This document shows, piece by piece, positions 1-11,100 of a stretch of DNA of 64,000 nucleotides (the stretch's first letter is position 1; each line of letters starts with the position of its first letter). The position numbers were made by a program, and so were the translations under genes. Origin of the DNA: Scedosporium boydii (Eukaryota; Ascomycota; Sordariomycetes; Microascales; Microascaceae); assembly GCA_002221725.1 (NCBI GenBank), contig NJFT01000177.1, forward strand, positions 1 to 64,000, in the 5' to 3' direction. The notes under the pieces were generated by a model. The model worked only from the letters and a program-made list of their open reading frames with translations. It was not told where the DNA came from and did no database searches.

Positions 1-646
1 CCAGAAACCGTTCAACCAACCTCTCCCCCCCCCCCTCACCCCTCCACCTCTCGTCCAAATCAATATGCAGCGTCGCCCCATACTCCTCCACGATATCCTC
101 CCTGCCCTCCTCCAAAAGCCACGACGCATCGTACGCCATCTGCCTGAGACATTCCGGGTCGACGTCGCCCGCGCCTTCCTTTCCCTCGGGGATGAGCCAG
201 TCTCTTCGCGGGCCTGGCCCGGGTGGGGACACGTCGCGGAAGAGGATGGTGGTTATGTAGGAGGGGTAGGAGGCGATGAAGGATGGGATGGAGGGCGTAC
301 CGACGACGTAGCCTACGGCTCTGCCCCTCGAGTCGTCGAGGACGAAGCAGGTTTGGGGGGAAAGGTGGGTGTATTGGTGGGCCCAGAGGTAGGGGGCTAG
401 GGCCATGGTATGGGGGGAGCTGGCGAGAGACTCTGGGAGGGTTGCGCGGCACTGGATAGGTTAATGGTTAGCATTTCTTGTCGTCCGAATGATGGACTCG
501 CATGAAGTAGATTGCTTTGGAGTGTAGACGAGATAAGATGAGGTTATGGGCCGGGATGCAGGAGCAAAGATGGCGGGGTTACTCCGACTGACAATATGCG
601 CCACAGCTTCGAAGTCCTCGGGCTTATAAGGTCGAATAAACGCCAT
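1..646 (-). CDS. GNAT-family N-acetyltransferase, partial (3' end beyond the window)
   Basis: This is an acetyl-CoA-dependent N-acetyltransferase of the GCN5-related (GNAT) fold. The ATG is at 646-644 and exon 1 (646-593) reads MAFIRPYKPEDFEAVAHI, the usual GNAT N-terminal strand and helix. An intron of 141 nt (592-452) has a GTCAGT donor, a GCTAACC branch site and a CCAG acceptor. Exon 2 runs in one frame from 451 to the window edge and includes YLWAHQYTHLSPQTCFVLDD, then GRAVGYVVGTP (the central beta strand), and LHIDLDERWRGEGGGERLVE. The last segment is the GNAT motif A, with a glycine-rich Q/RxxGxG/A-like turn that holds the acetyl-CoA pyrophosphate. The C-terminus lies outside the window. 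The closest resemblance I recognise is to small-molecule or sugar-amine GNATs with the 'LHIDL' strand, but the substrate cannot be read from the sequence. An 11-G run (minus strand) encodes the Gly-rich turn and is prone to sequencing error. Confidence 0.8.
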
Positions 647-2098
647 ATTCTTCGGTCTTTAGTTATTCCTCTGAAAGAAATGAAGTGAAAATTGATTCGT
701 CAAACTTATGATGGAACCCTCAAATATTCGACAAGAAAAGTGTTTTTCAGGAATCACTCTGACCTGTCATGTGTCGAGTAGAGAACTAGCCCGCCTTGCC
801 CATCTTGCCCGCCTTTATAGCCGTCGAATCCACCTTCCCTCGCCGTTCAACATCCTTCCTTCCCCGCATATAAATCCCACCATCCACAACCAAAGGAAAG
901 AACAACCAAGCAACCAAGCTGCGATTTCCCGGCCGGTCTTCAAACAAATACACCGATGCTTACTTCTTCGCTCAGGGCAGAGGGAGAGAAATGAATAGGA
1001 AAAGGGAATTCTGCTGCCCCGAGGCTTTCCTTTTCTCGGCCCACGCTTCGCCGGTCCCACGGCCCGGACGTCCCACCCGACGGCTCTCAGGTCGTTCAAA
1101 CACCTCCTCCCATAGAACAAGACCACACAGAGTGCTGCACATATTCTCTCGCATCGCACAGCAGTGAAACCTCCATTCTCCCATTTCACAAGATTACGGT
1201 GTACAAAGATAAAAATCAAGTGAAATTTCGAGTTCACATCACTCAGTCACTGAGAGTCGTTACACCTTCACCCCGCGTCAAGCCTAGATCAAGTGGGCAA
1301 GGCACAAAAAGTCCTATTCTCTCGATTGCTCATCATAGAGTTCTAATATTTTCTTCTGCTTCCACTAAACACAATGGTATCAATACTCTTTCCTCCCCGA
1401 CTTCTTCACCACTTGATGAAAATTTGACAAGAATAAAAACATCTTTCCGCCCAGGCATAGACCGAGAGAAGAGAAGAGAAGAAGCGAAGTAAAGAGGGGA
1501 AAAAAATAGATGGGGAAAAAAAAAAGAATAAAAGGATAGAAGAGAAAATAAGAGAAAAATGATTCGGATAGAATGAACATAAAGTAAACAATCGGGGCAA
1601 ATTGCCAGCGCCCATAACCTCAGGATGGACTCCGAAGGAAGATACAAAAGGAAAAAAAGAAAACATTCCAGTCTCTTGTCAACCAAATTACAGCCGAAAC
1701 CGTGCACCTGTCGCTCAGAACCATTATCCCAGGAATAAGAAGAGAAGAGAAAAGGGCATTGCCAGACTTTTTGTGCCGTAGGGTCCCATATGCATTCGCC
1801 ATTGTCGCGCCCCCGTTAAGAAAAGAAACCGAGAATGAAGAAAGATGTCGAGTAGATGAAAGAAATCTTCAAAATTGAAGCAAGCAACTTGCAACTTGCG
1901 CAAGTCAGATACCAGTCTGGGGACCCAGCCAGGGTAAGGCGCAGGGAAGCGACACTGATGGAACATCTAGAACCTGGCACGCCAGATTCAGGGTTGAAAC
2001 TCCACTAGTTGAGAGAAAAGGGCCCGAGTTGAATGCACCAGGTCCCGAGCGGTAAGGCAAGATGAGAGGGGCCGAGCAGCTCTACTCGGCTCCCCCGC
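647..2098. other. Intergenic: GNAT promoter side and 3' flank of the 1267-aa gene
   Basis: No open frame here shows coding character; those over 60 codons are low-complexity or lack homologous-looking blocks. The segment from about 1440 to 1570 is an A/G-rich run with many GAA, GAGA and AAAAA words. The right part (about 1700-2098) probably holds the 3' untranslated region of the minus-strand gene ending at 2099. Confidence 0.5.
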
Positions 2099-5000
2099 TT
2101 AGATCAATCCGCCGGGCATGCCATTTGTCGTCACCGTTGGTGGATGGCCGTGCGCCGAACTGTTGGTCATGTACGGAGGGCTGTGGCGCTGTGGGGCACC
2201 ATTCCTTGAGGCGCCGCCAAAGTTGGCCTCGCTCGTCACCTTCCGAAGCCTACGCCGTTCACGCCCAAGAACGTCTTCCTCATCACTCACCGAGAAGGCG
2301 CTCCGGTTCTCATCTCCAGAGTCCGCTCCATTCGAAACGAAGGGAAGCTGAGGAGTGCTTAGATTCATATCGTCACCATTTCGGCCCCCGAGGTTGCCGA
2401 AAACGTTGCGTCGACGAGGGTTGATCGGCGGCACCGGAGGCGCGTGCATCTGGCTGTGGAGATTAGGAGTCGATGCAGTCGAGTTCAGAGTTTTTAGGAG
2501 GCTACCCGACCTCGAGCGGGAACCACTCCTAGACCGCGTGCCCTCCTCGGGCAGGTCGACGGTCGGCACCCGGGATGTCGATGACACAAATGTCGGCTCC
2601 GAGATGTCCTTCTTCCGGACCACGCGCTTCATGCTCTCGTCCAGCCGAACAGCGCCGTTGTTCGAATCCTGTCCAGACACGGCAGTGATAGAAGGGGAGG
2701 GAATCGGGGGTGCGGAGGGTCGACGTGGGGACTGAGCCGCCATTCCGTTGGGAGTGTTCCTACCAGAGGCGGGGCCGAAGGGTGAAGGAAGATCTCCCAT
2801 GGGTGAGATGGGCGACGGGATTCCGGAATGGAGGCCGCGCTGGCCATAAGCTTGCATGGGGCCGAGTCGGTCACCGTGAGGACCCGCAGGAGAGCCTGGG
2901 TAGGCGGCCCCAGGTGGCATGTGTGGTGACCGTCGAATATCGGTACCCGGAAGACCAGGCGATCGCATCATGGGTGCCTGGCGGGGAGGACCTTGGTGAG
3001 GAGGACCTTGATGGAATTCATCTCCAGGGCCGTTGCCGTTCATCAGTCTCGGAGGTCGGCTGTGCGACCGTGACCTACCGCCATTACTGGTTTCCGACCC
3101 GCTTCGCTCCCTCTCCGTCGTCCTAGACGGTGGTCGAGAGTTGTTTCGAGACCCAGGACCGGGATATCCCATCCTGGGCTCCGGGCCAGGGGCCCGCTGC
3201 TGGTATGTTACCGGTGGTGGCCGCCTCTCCCGCGAAGGTGTGCGATGCTGCTGGGGCCTCATCTGCGTCTGCGGTGGGGGACCACGGTGTGCCGGGCTGC
3301 CCTGCTCTGCAGCCGGACCCGCTTGACCCTGATGACGCTGCTTTGTCTCCAACTCCTTCAGCCGTTGCAACTCGCGTCGTGCTTGCCGGAATTGCTTCAA
3401 ACCCGCGTGCATATTGTCATCCTTGTCGTCCTTCTCCTGATCGCTAGAAATCTTCCTAGGCGGCGATCGTTGCCGCTCGGGGCTTGAAGGCTCCTCCTGC
3501 ATAGGAGAGAGCGGGTGATCCTTCTCTTCGAATGCCTGCTTGCTCGGGCTAGTGGCCATGGTGACGTTGCCAATGCCGAGCATCTTCATGGCCTTGGGAG
3601 GCGCGTTGTTAGGCTCTCGGGTTTTCTCAATGAGGGAACCCCGACTCGACTTCGGCCTAAGTAGGCTCCCAAGAGGGCTGGATCGCAAGGAAGGTTCTGC
3701 GATAGGTGTGGGAATGTTGCTGAAGTCTCGGCTGCTGGTATCCGACTCGACATAAGAGGTCAGCCTCTCACGGACGCGGCGGGCGCCGTCAGCAAGTTGG
3801 CTTGCAAACTCGTCCTTGGCGCTTGCCCTCCTCGAATTGACATTTGTAGTATTAACAGTGTCCTCGGAAAGCCTCGAAGATCGGGTCTCTGATGCTGGTG
3901 TCTGGTCGCCAGCATTGGACGCCCGTGGTTCGGCCGGAGTAGATATTGGCTCGCCGCCATAGTAGGAGAGAGCCCAATCGTTCTCTCGCACGCTCCAAGG
4001 GTTCAGATCCCCAACGAGCTCGTCGAGGGCCTTCGAGTTGAATGGTTCCGTCGTAAATTTAGACACTTCGGCGGGGTGCTGGGGAGCCGTCTCGTAAACG
4101 GAGGACGCGTTGCTATCCGATCGAAGGTGCTGGCGCACCATGCCGCTCAGGCCGGAGGGAGGGCCGAGAGTAGGGGAATCGTGAGAAGAAGGTTCAGTTG
4201 ACGCAGGCGCAAGGCTGGGAGTAGTAACAACACTTGGCGGGCCGTCGGAGATCTTGGATGTGAAGGAGAGAGGTGTGGGGAGAGCAGAAGATCGGAATGC
4301 AGGATGATCTTCGTCGGAGGGGCGGGCCTGGGTCGGAGGAAGAGTTGGAATGTGTCTAGCGGGCTGGTTGTTGCTAGGTAGGGTATCCTCGTCATCATCA
4401 TCGAGGAAAGTCATCGGTGTCGCCTGCTTGGCCGGTGTTGACTCTTGTCTTGGAGGCGAGAGCGCCCTCTCAGTTGCGGAGGGGTTCTGAGCTGCGGCTG
4501 GTGAATTTGATCGTCCGGTGCCACGCGAGGCATTGGATTCGGCACGGAACTGACGTGTCGGCGTCTCACGACCCTGCTGTAATTGTATTTGGCGCTGAGC
4601 AAATCGAGACTCATCGTAAGGCTGGGCTGGCTTCTGGAAGACGCCCAACGCCGTCGCCTTTCCTCGATCATTTGGGTGAATGGGGAGAACCGTCTCCTCA
4701 TGGTCGCTGATCGGCGGGCTTAAAGGGGGTATCGCACCAAAAGGCTTATTCTCTGAGATGCCGTTTGTTCGGATGCCGAGATCAACGGGCTTGCTGGGCG
4801 CAGAGCGGGCCCCGAGAAGGGAATTGCTTGGCTGTAGGTTGGGCGCGCTCGCCTTGGAAAGAAGCCTCCGTTCCCCAAATGAATATCCGGTGGGCGAGTT
4901 ATTTTGCGAAATGTCGGGTGTCCTCGCGCTGACTTTCCGGGAGAGTGTGTCCAGTCGAGAAAAAGCCATCGACTGGTTATCGTGAAGTTCTTGTGACAAG

Positions 5001-5902
5001 CCCTGCTCATACAATCTTCGAGTTCTGGCGACATGCCTTTCTCCACCAGGAATCGGACTCGTTGTGGTACTGGACCAATCCTTGAAAGAGCTGGTTGGTT
5101 GGGACGTGATGGAGGTGGCGGCCGTGGAATTTCGACTGGCGGAAGGACCAGACGAAGTTGTAGATGTCGTCTCCCGCTTTCGGTTGTACGTCGCGATGGG
5201 GGATTCTGGTCGAGATGTCTCCAAGTCGGATGTCCTTTCCGGCTGATCGTGGGAGTTGTCATTATCAATGTTGCCACCCCCAGCCGCATTCTTCTCCTTC
5301 TCGGCCTGCTTCCACCTCTGGAATGCGGACAGCGAAACGTCATCCTCGTACAAGGGCTTTCCGAGCCCACTGCCTGATGAGTTTGCACCGGCAGGAATCT
5401 TATAAATCTTTTGCCTTCCTCCGAATAGAACATTTCCTTCGGTTGGGCGCGGCCTGGTCATCACGCTGCCGGTGTTGGTCGAGTCGGCATCCGATTGTGA
5501 ATTGTAGGAGTTCATGCGTGTGAGAGAAGGTGGGGCCCGTATCGACTCAACCTCTGCAATATCACCGAGACCGCCACTAAAGGAGTAGTCCATAAGTCTG
5601 GACTGCCTCTTGGGGAAGAGAACACTATCATCGCTCGCCTTTCCAATCTTGGTATTCGGATCATCCTGCTCTCGCAACATGGAAAATCGAGCTGACAGGC
5701 CGGTCATCAACAGGCTCGTTCTAAAATCGTCAGTGCTCGGCAGTGCAGCACTAATATCGATTTCCTTCTTCACAGGTTCTTCAATAGACTTCTTGCCTCC
5801 CCTAAAAATGCGGAAGGGCCCCGAGGAGTCGACCTCGACCGGGGCAGCGACGACAGCGGCCGAGTCATCCTTGGCCCTGCGCCTGGTCTTGAATCGATGC
5901 AT
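2099..5902 (-). CDS. Long disordered conserved fungal protein (1267 aa), function unknown
   Basis: A single uninterrupted exon with an ATG at 5902. A short block near the N-terminus (about residues 50-105) is dense and ordered, including TDDFRTSLLMTGLSARFSML and KIGKASDDSVLFPKRQSRL; I recognise this type of block from uncharacterised Pezizomycotina proteins. The remainder is dominated by Ser, Pro, Thr and charged residues with many SPxR and RSxS words, so it is predicted to be disordered and rich in phosphosites. One short coiled-coil-like stretch lies near residues 830-860 (FRQARRELQRLKELETKQR). Near the C-terminus is another charged block, DEEDVLGRERRRLRKVTSEA. There is no signal peptide or membrane segment. 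It is probably a cytoplasmic scaffold or signalling protein, but that is inference from composition. A TATATAAG-like element sits about 90 nt upstream of the ATG. Confidence 0.85.
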   Translation of the reverse strand: MHRFKTRRRAKDDSAAVVAAPVEVDSSGPFRIFRGGKKSIEEPVKKEIDISAALPSTDDFRTSLLMTGLSARFSMLREQDDPNTKIGKASDDSVLFPKRQSRLMDYSFSGGLGDIAEVESIRAPPSLTRMNSYNSQSDADSTNTGSVMTRPRPTEGNVLFGGRQKIYKIPAGANSSGSGLGKPLYEDDVSLSAFQRWKQAEKEKNAAGGGNIDNDNSHDQPERTSDLETSRPESPIATYNRKRETTSTTSSGPSASRNSTAATSITSQPTSSFKDWSSTTTSPIPGGERHVARTRRLYEQGLSQELHDNQSMAFSRLDTLSRKVSARTPDISQNNSPTGYSFGERRLLSKASAPNLQPSNSLLGARSAPSKPVDLGIRTNGISENKPFGAIPPLSPPISDHEETVLPIHPNDRGKATALGVFQKPAQPYDESRFAQRQIQLQQGRETPTRQFRAESNASRGTGRSNSPAAAQNPSATERALSPPRQESTPAKQATPMTFLDDDDEDTLPSNNQPARHIPTLPPTQARPSDEDHPAFRSSALPTPLSFTSKISDGPPSVVTTPSLAPASTEPSSHDSPTLGPPSGLSGMVRQHLRSDSNASSVYETAPQHPAEVSKFTTEPFNSKALDELVGDLNPWSVRENDWALSYYGGEPISTPAEPRASNAGDQTPASETRSSRLSEDTVNTTNVNSRRASAKDEFASQLADGARRVRERLTSYVESDTSSRDFSNIPTPIAEPSLRSSPLGSLLRPKSSRGSLIEKTREPNNAPPKAMKMLGIGNVTMATSPSKQAFEEKDHPLSPMQEEPSSPERQRSPPRKISSDQEKDDKDDNMHAGLKQFRQARRELQRLKELETKQRHQGQAGPAAEQGSPAHRGPPPQTQMRPQQHRTPSRERRPPPVTYQQRAPGPEPRMGYPGPGSRNNSRPPSRTTERERSGSETSNGGRSRSHSRPPRLMNGNGPGDEFHQGPPHQGPPRQAPMMRSPGLPGTDIRRSPHMPPGAAYPGSPAGPHGDRLGPMQAYGQRGLHSGIPSPISPMGDLPSPFGPASGRNTPNGMAAQSPRRPSAPPIPSPSITAVSGQDSNNGAVRLDESMKRVVRKKDISEPTFVSSTSRVPTVDLPEEGTRSRSGSRSRSGSLLKTLNSTASTPNLHSQMHAPPVPPINPRRRNVFGNLGGRNGDDMNLSTPQLPFVSNGADSGDENRSAFSVSDEEDVLGRERRRLRKVTSEANFGGASRNGAPQRHSPPYMTNSSAHGHPPTVTTNGMPGGLI

Positions 5903-5987
5903 AGCGATGCGTAGTCGTTTGCTTGGCTTAATCGGTCAACCTCATGGAAGAAGACGGCTGACGTTTTGTCCTGGTGAGTCAGAACGA

Positions 5988-5996
5988 CTTATATAG
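5988..5996 (-). promoter_or_regulatory. TATA-like element upstream of the 1267-aa gene
   Basis: The minus strand reads CTATATAAG, ending about 85 nt before the ATG at 5902, a usual distance for a fungal TATA box allowing for a short 5' UTR. Confidence 0.45.
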
Positions 5997-8109
5997 GTAA
6001 GCACTCTTGGGGACGATTGTGGACCAGATCGGTTCGACGGGATGAAACTGTGACTTAATGTTAGATTGGGGGGGCACACAAAGATTCGAGGAGGGTAGTG
6101 GGGGGTGGGCTGTGCGGAATTGATGGGGATCTGGCATGGATTCGGGCCCTTGATGTTGCTGTGATGTGCTTAAAACGAAACTTGCCAGTGAAGGGTGGCG
6201 AGTTGTTCACGCTCATAACGACATCAACAAAATTGGAAACCCAGAAACGAAAAGAATAAAAAGACATTGGAGGGTTCTCTGCAACACTTGTTCCGTCCTC
6301 GTTCTTAGACTCGAGTGTTTGTCTGTGTGTGGTGCATATCAAGGGCCCGGGTTCCGGTATCTCGAGGATGCAAACGCGGGTGGGTTACAATGTAGGGGGC
6401 CGACACACCTTGATCAAGGTTTACACGCGTTGCGTAGGTTTGATCAGCAGGCAAGGCCGGGTCAGTTCAGCTGCGCATTCGGCACATCCAGGAAATGCCC
6501 GGTCGGAAGGAAAAAGCGTTGCTGATCGACAGCAAGAGCAAAAAAAAGAATGAAAGTTGTACAGAAATTCTGGAAGCTGTATTTTCTGGCAGAAATCGAA
6601 ACTCGAGCACACAGGTTACTCCGAGTCGAGGGCCTTTCGTTGGCGAAGGCGCGGGTACGAATGTGTGACAATCAACGTTGACTACGGACAGGCTCGACGC
6701 GGCAAGGTTCGTACGCTGAGGTGCAAGACAAGATGACCTCGACTAGGGTGATCGATCAAGGTCTGGGAAATGCAGTCACAGGTCGTCGGCAGACTCTCTA
6801 TCGGGAATTGGGCGTGGTTTGGTGTCAGAAGTGTTTTGAATTGTAGTCTCGCTTGGGATGAAAAGTTGGGAGTCGAGTCGGCGAGCTCGAGTGTCGAAGC
6901 AGTTGACAAGACGAAGAAAAGAGCGAAATGGTTGGAAGTCGAAATGAACGTTTTGTTACGAAAGGAGCGGCTGAGACAGAATCTCGTCGTTGATGTTAAG
7001 GTGAAGCAACGGAAAGTGAAGAGAGGTTACAGAGGAAAGGAGTGGAAGGAGACCGGAGAAAAGGTCATGGAGATTTGGGACTGAGAAGGAGGGCCTGGAC
7101 GAGGGGGTCAGTGACCGGGGCGAGGGAAGGGGTCATGGAAGCAAGGTGACGAGATTTGACATCCTCTGAAATCTACGCTACAAAAGTAGTGTACATATTT
7201 GGTATGTATGACGAGGATGGATCAATCAATTGTTTGGTCGGCGTTTGGCACAGGTACAGGCAACACAACAAAGCACAGCACAGGCGCTTTCTCAGAGATT
7301 GATCAAGTGCATTGGCCTAGCACATGGGCGTGGAAAGCAGGACGATATTCCACAGCATTCGTGCTACAATACATTATGCGGAGGACTATATGGTACAAAA
7401 GTGATGCACCTTAGTGGAGACCAGTACTTACAATTCTATTTCCTGATTCTAGTATTCAAATGTACTGCCTCACAGCTCAGGGTAAACAAAAGTACAGAGA
7501 AACTCTCATTCCAGTCTATCAGCTGTTGGGCACTACTTTTGCAGTGTGAATGGGTCCTTATCCTCTCAAGCATCCGAGCAAATCCCCCTTCATCAAGCAA
7601 GAGCTAGACAGGGTCCCCTTGCATGTGAACCTGGTCGGCGGACCCTTCCCCCTTTCACTTGCTCCTTGGAGAAAGCGCTACAGCCAAGCAGGTACCGTAC
7701 CGTGATCCGTACAGTGCGCAGTTGTCAGGTCCGCTTAGAGTGGTTTTACGCCGACCATAGTTAGTTATTGCACTCCCCGAGCCGTTTCTGTACTAGTCCC
7801 TAGAGTAGCCAATCCACAAGCGTCAGATACCGTCCTAAAGTAGTAATTCCTAATACTTTGCTGCAATCCGGTACTTCAGACAGTCGGGAAGGTCCTGCCA
7901 TCCTCTGTCCTGCCCAAGCCGACGAAGGCAGGCACACCTAATGGGTCCACCATCGCCGGGCTTGCGTACAAGCAGTGTGACCATGTGCTGCAAGGTACCG
8001 CTTTGTTGCTGCAAGGGGACGATCAAGAGGCAAGAGGGTGGGCGAAAAAGAATTGAAGTGTGATATTGGCCGAGAACTCCCAGCGACACACTGGTCTAGT
8101 ATAAACTCA

Positions 8110-11100
8110 TACGAAGTACAAGTGCGAAGCACGCCGTTCCCACCTGTCGCACGTCAAATCTCAGGGTCAGACTAGCCATTGGCTGTCTACGAGGCAGGCT
8201 AGATCTCAGTATTTCGATCCCAGGGGGTCCGACGGAAGGAGCGATTGGCTGAGAAAAGAATGGTGACTGCCAGCAGGTTTTAGTGTGCGGGTTAACCATT
8301 TCACTGGCGGCGCTTGCTCGGCACGTCTTGCTCTAGAAAGTAATGGGCGGACAATCCAGTTCCACTCAAGGTAAACCCACCGCTGGCGTCGTGAAGCCTA
8401 CGAAGCATGCCCGCTACACCATCGAATGAGACGAGAGTGGCGCTCGAGAAAAATATTGAGCGAATCGGCATCGAGTTGCAAAATCAGTCGGCGATGTCCC
8501 GATGTTAAGTTTGCTAGTTAGTGGTTGCCTAGGCTCTCTACTACTGGAAACCCCCAACTGGGCTTCAGAAGGTGTAGCAAGATTCCCGTTCACATTGAAT
8601 TGTTCTCACCTGGGGAGTGTTTGTTTTGGCGGAGGCAACTTTTCTAGACCTGATATCGATATCAGAGTCGGATGAATTAATCGAGAAGACACCAAATTGC
8701 ACCCAGTCTTTTGGTCCTTAGAAATCGAATCCAGAGGCCACAAAGCCATCTACTTCGTATCGCAGAGCGCCCTCAGTCTGGACCCAAAAACGTCAAAAAT
8801 GGCAGCCACTGTTTCGTCCCACTTGAGTGCACTCTTGCGCCACAGTCGACTTTGAAACACCCATTCACCGCATGCAAGGTGATCGAGACCCTGGTGATCA
8901 CATCTCGTTTGCGCCGGATGCGATGGCAGAGCTAATACCTATCTTGGCGCGATGCAATATGCATTCGAGCGCTGTGCGAGAGTGCTGGTTTCCGAAGCAC
9001 CGTATCACACCGGAACTACGTTAGTACGAGTACGGATATTCTGAGGTAACCCCTGCAGAGCACCTTGGTCACGGACTACACTAGGAGATGCATGCACTCT
9101 TTAACACAAACGACGGAGTCCTCGTACGAAGTATAGTCAGGCGGTTGACCTCATCTCGACAATGGCCACCGCCCTCAGGCCAGCCCTCGTTTTCCACCAC
9201 GGGTGACGGACGTTTCCGTACATCTCCGACCATTCATGCTCGCTGGTCTTCTTCTGTGGCTGAAAGCCTGCGTTTTCCTCTGGAGATTACCGGGGGTTCC
9301 CCCAAGGGGACTCCGCGTTCTAACGTTGCGCTCAACATCTATTCTCCGTAGAGCCACGTTGTAAGTTGTGGAATTGGAGAAATTCCAGAAGAGCTTATGT
9401 GCCGTCGATTTGGGAACAGCTTCAAACAGGAAGGCCCCGAGTGGCAAACTGTTCGGCACCGCGTTTGTCCAACCAGCAGCCTCCCGTGCTAGTCCGCTTC
9501 AAATCCTTCCGGCAGCATGCTTCCCGACATTCCAAACTAGCTTTTGCTTCGTACTTTGTCGTTGACCGGATCTTTCCAGCTGCAGGCTCTGTATGCGTAG
9601 CGACAGCATTTCGATGTTACTCCCCACCCCTCCAAGCCAAAAAATTGATTTACGATTGAAGTACTCTTCCCGTTGCTCGCTTCATACTCTGAACCATTTG
9701 GGCGATGATCTTCCGCCCACCCCCTTTTTTCAAGCCGATATTCTTCAGCCGCGATCTACTTCGCACAGCCGTGCTGCATACACTTTAACAACATGGTGTG
9801 AAGGAGAAAGGCGAGATCGGAAGATCGGATATAGCCAGCCATGGAAAAGGAGCCTCGATCGGTGAACCCATGGTCTGTCCCGCAACCCTGATACAACATT
9901 CTTGTCATCCATATATCCAGATGAACCCATTCGTGGTTCGACCAAGAGGAGGTTACAAAGAGGTGCGTGCGGCAAGAAAGTCTCACTTCTGTGGAAAGGA
10001 GATGGAAGCGGAAGGGCCACACGCTAGTTCCGCCGTCTTCACCATTGGGATCTAGCTTGCGGGAGCCATCTAAATCAGGAAGCGATATTGAGGCTTAGAA
10101 GCAACTCAGCTGGTTTGAAGTGCAGCCATGGATAAGCCATGTCTCTCAGTACCGCTGCATCTTTCTCACTTCACCATCCATTATCCCCCCCCGAACACAA
10201 AAATATTCTGGGAGAGCCTTTCTCATCCGGTCATCTTTTTTCTCCAAACTCGAGATGAGCATCAATCTCGCCGAATTGCAAATGCCGAGACGCCACTTGA
10301 TGAGCACTTTAGCACCAAGGCGTGGCGTGAGCCCTTTCAAACCTTTTGTGGAAACACCCTCTCCTCTGCTACAAGTAGTCCAGCGCCTGACGTAAAACGA
10401 TTTTATGGTTTGATCAAACAAGAAATTTCTCTCAAGAGCCTTGATCCACTTTCCCGACAGAGCAAAGACTACAATGAGGCTCCGGGCTACGAAGACGCTA
10501 CGGGTAAGGTGCCAACTTGAGAGGCGCTTGACTCTCTCGGTCGAGCTTAGGGAAAGAGGACGTGTGACTGACCTCCAACTTTGAAGATTTTATCGAGAAG
10601 TTTTCGTTCTCAACTTCAGGGGGGAAAGGGGAAAAGAATGATCGTCCCTCTATTTCCACACCCTCTTGGAGCATAGTCAAGTTTCCTTCCGTCTCATTCG
10701 TTTTAAAGTCACACTGTCCTGTACTTGTGACCAAAGTACATTCCTCTACCAAACGCCCGGTCCACAGGAGACGAGAAAATGTGGTAAACCAGGATTATAA
10801 CGCTAGGCAGGCATCCCCCTTCCCCCCTTCCCTTTTCCAGGATCGACGGCGTCCGATCCGCGATCCAATGAGAAGCGTGTTCCTGAATTTGTGCCCCGTT
10901 TTCCATGCAAGCGGGTTGGGTTGGGGTCGGAAGGGACAGACCAGTCCAGTCAATGCCTTTCGATGTTCACAGTTCAGGGGCCAAGATTTTTTTTCTTTTT
11001 GGAGCGGATCCGTTTGAATTGTACACTATGACAAAGTACTGCATTTCGAGAGCCACTGAAATGTGTTTTTCACCCTCCTTCCCAGAGGTCCCAGGAAAAG

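Noticed and set aside
815..1237. 140-codon minus-strand frame with hydrophobic segments
   Set aside because: Scattered hydrophobic words in AT-rich noncoding DNA; no stable topology, no homologous-looking block, and weak codon bias.
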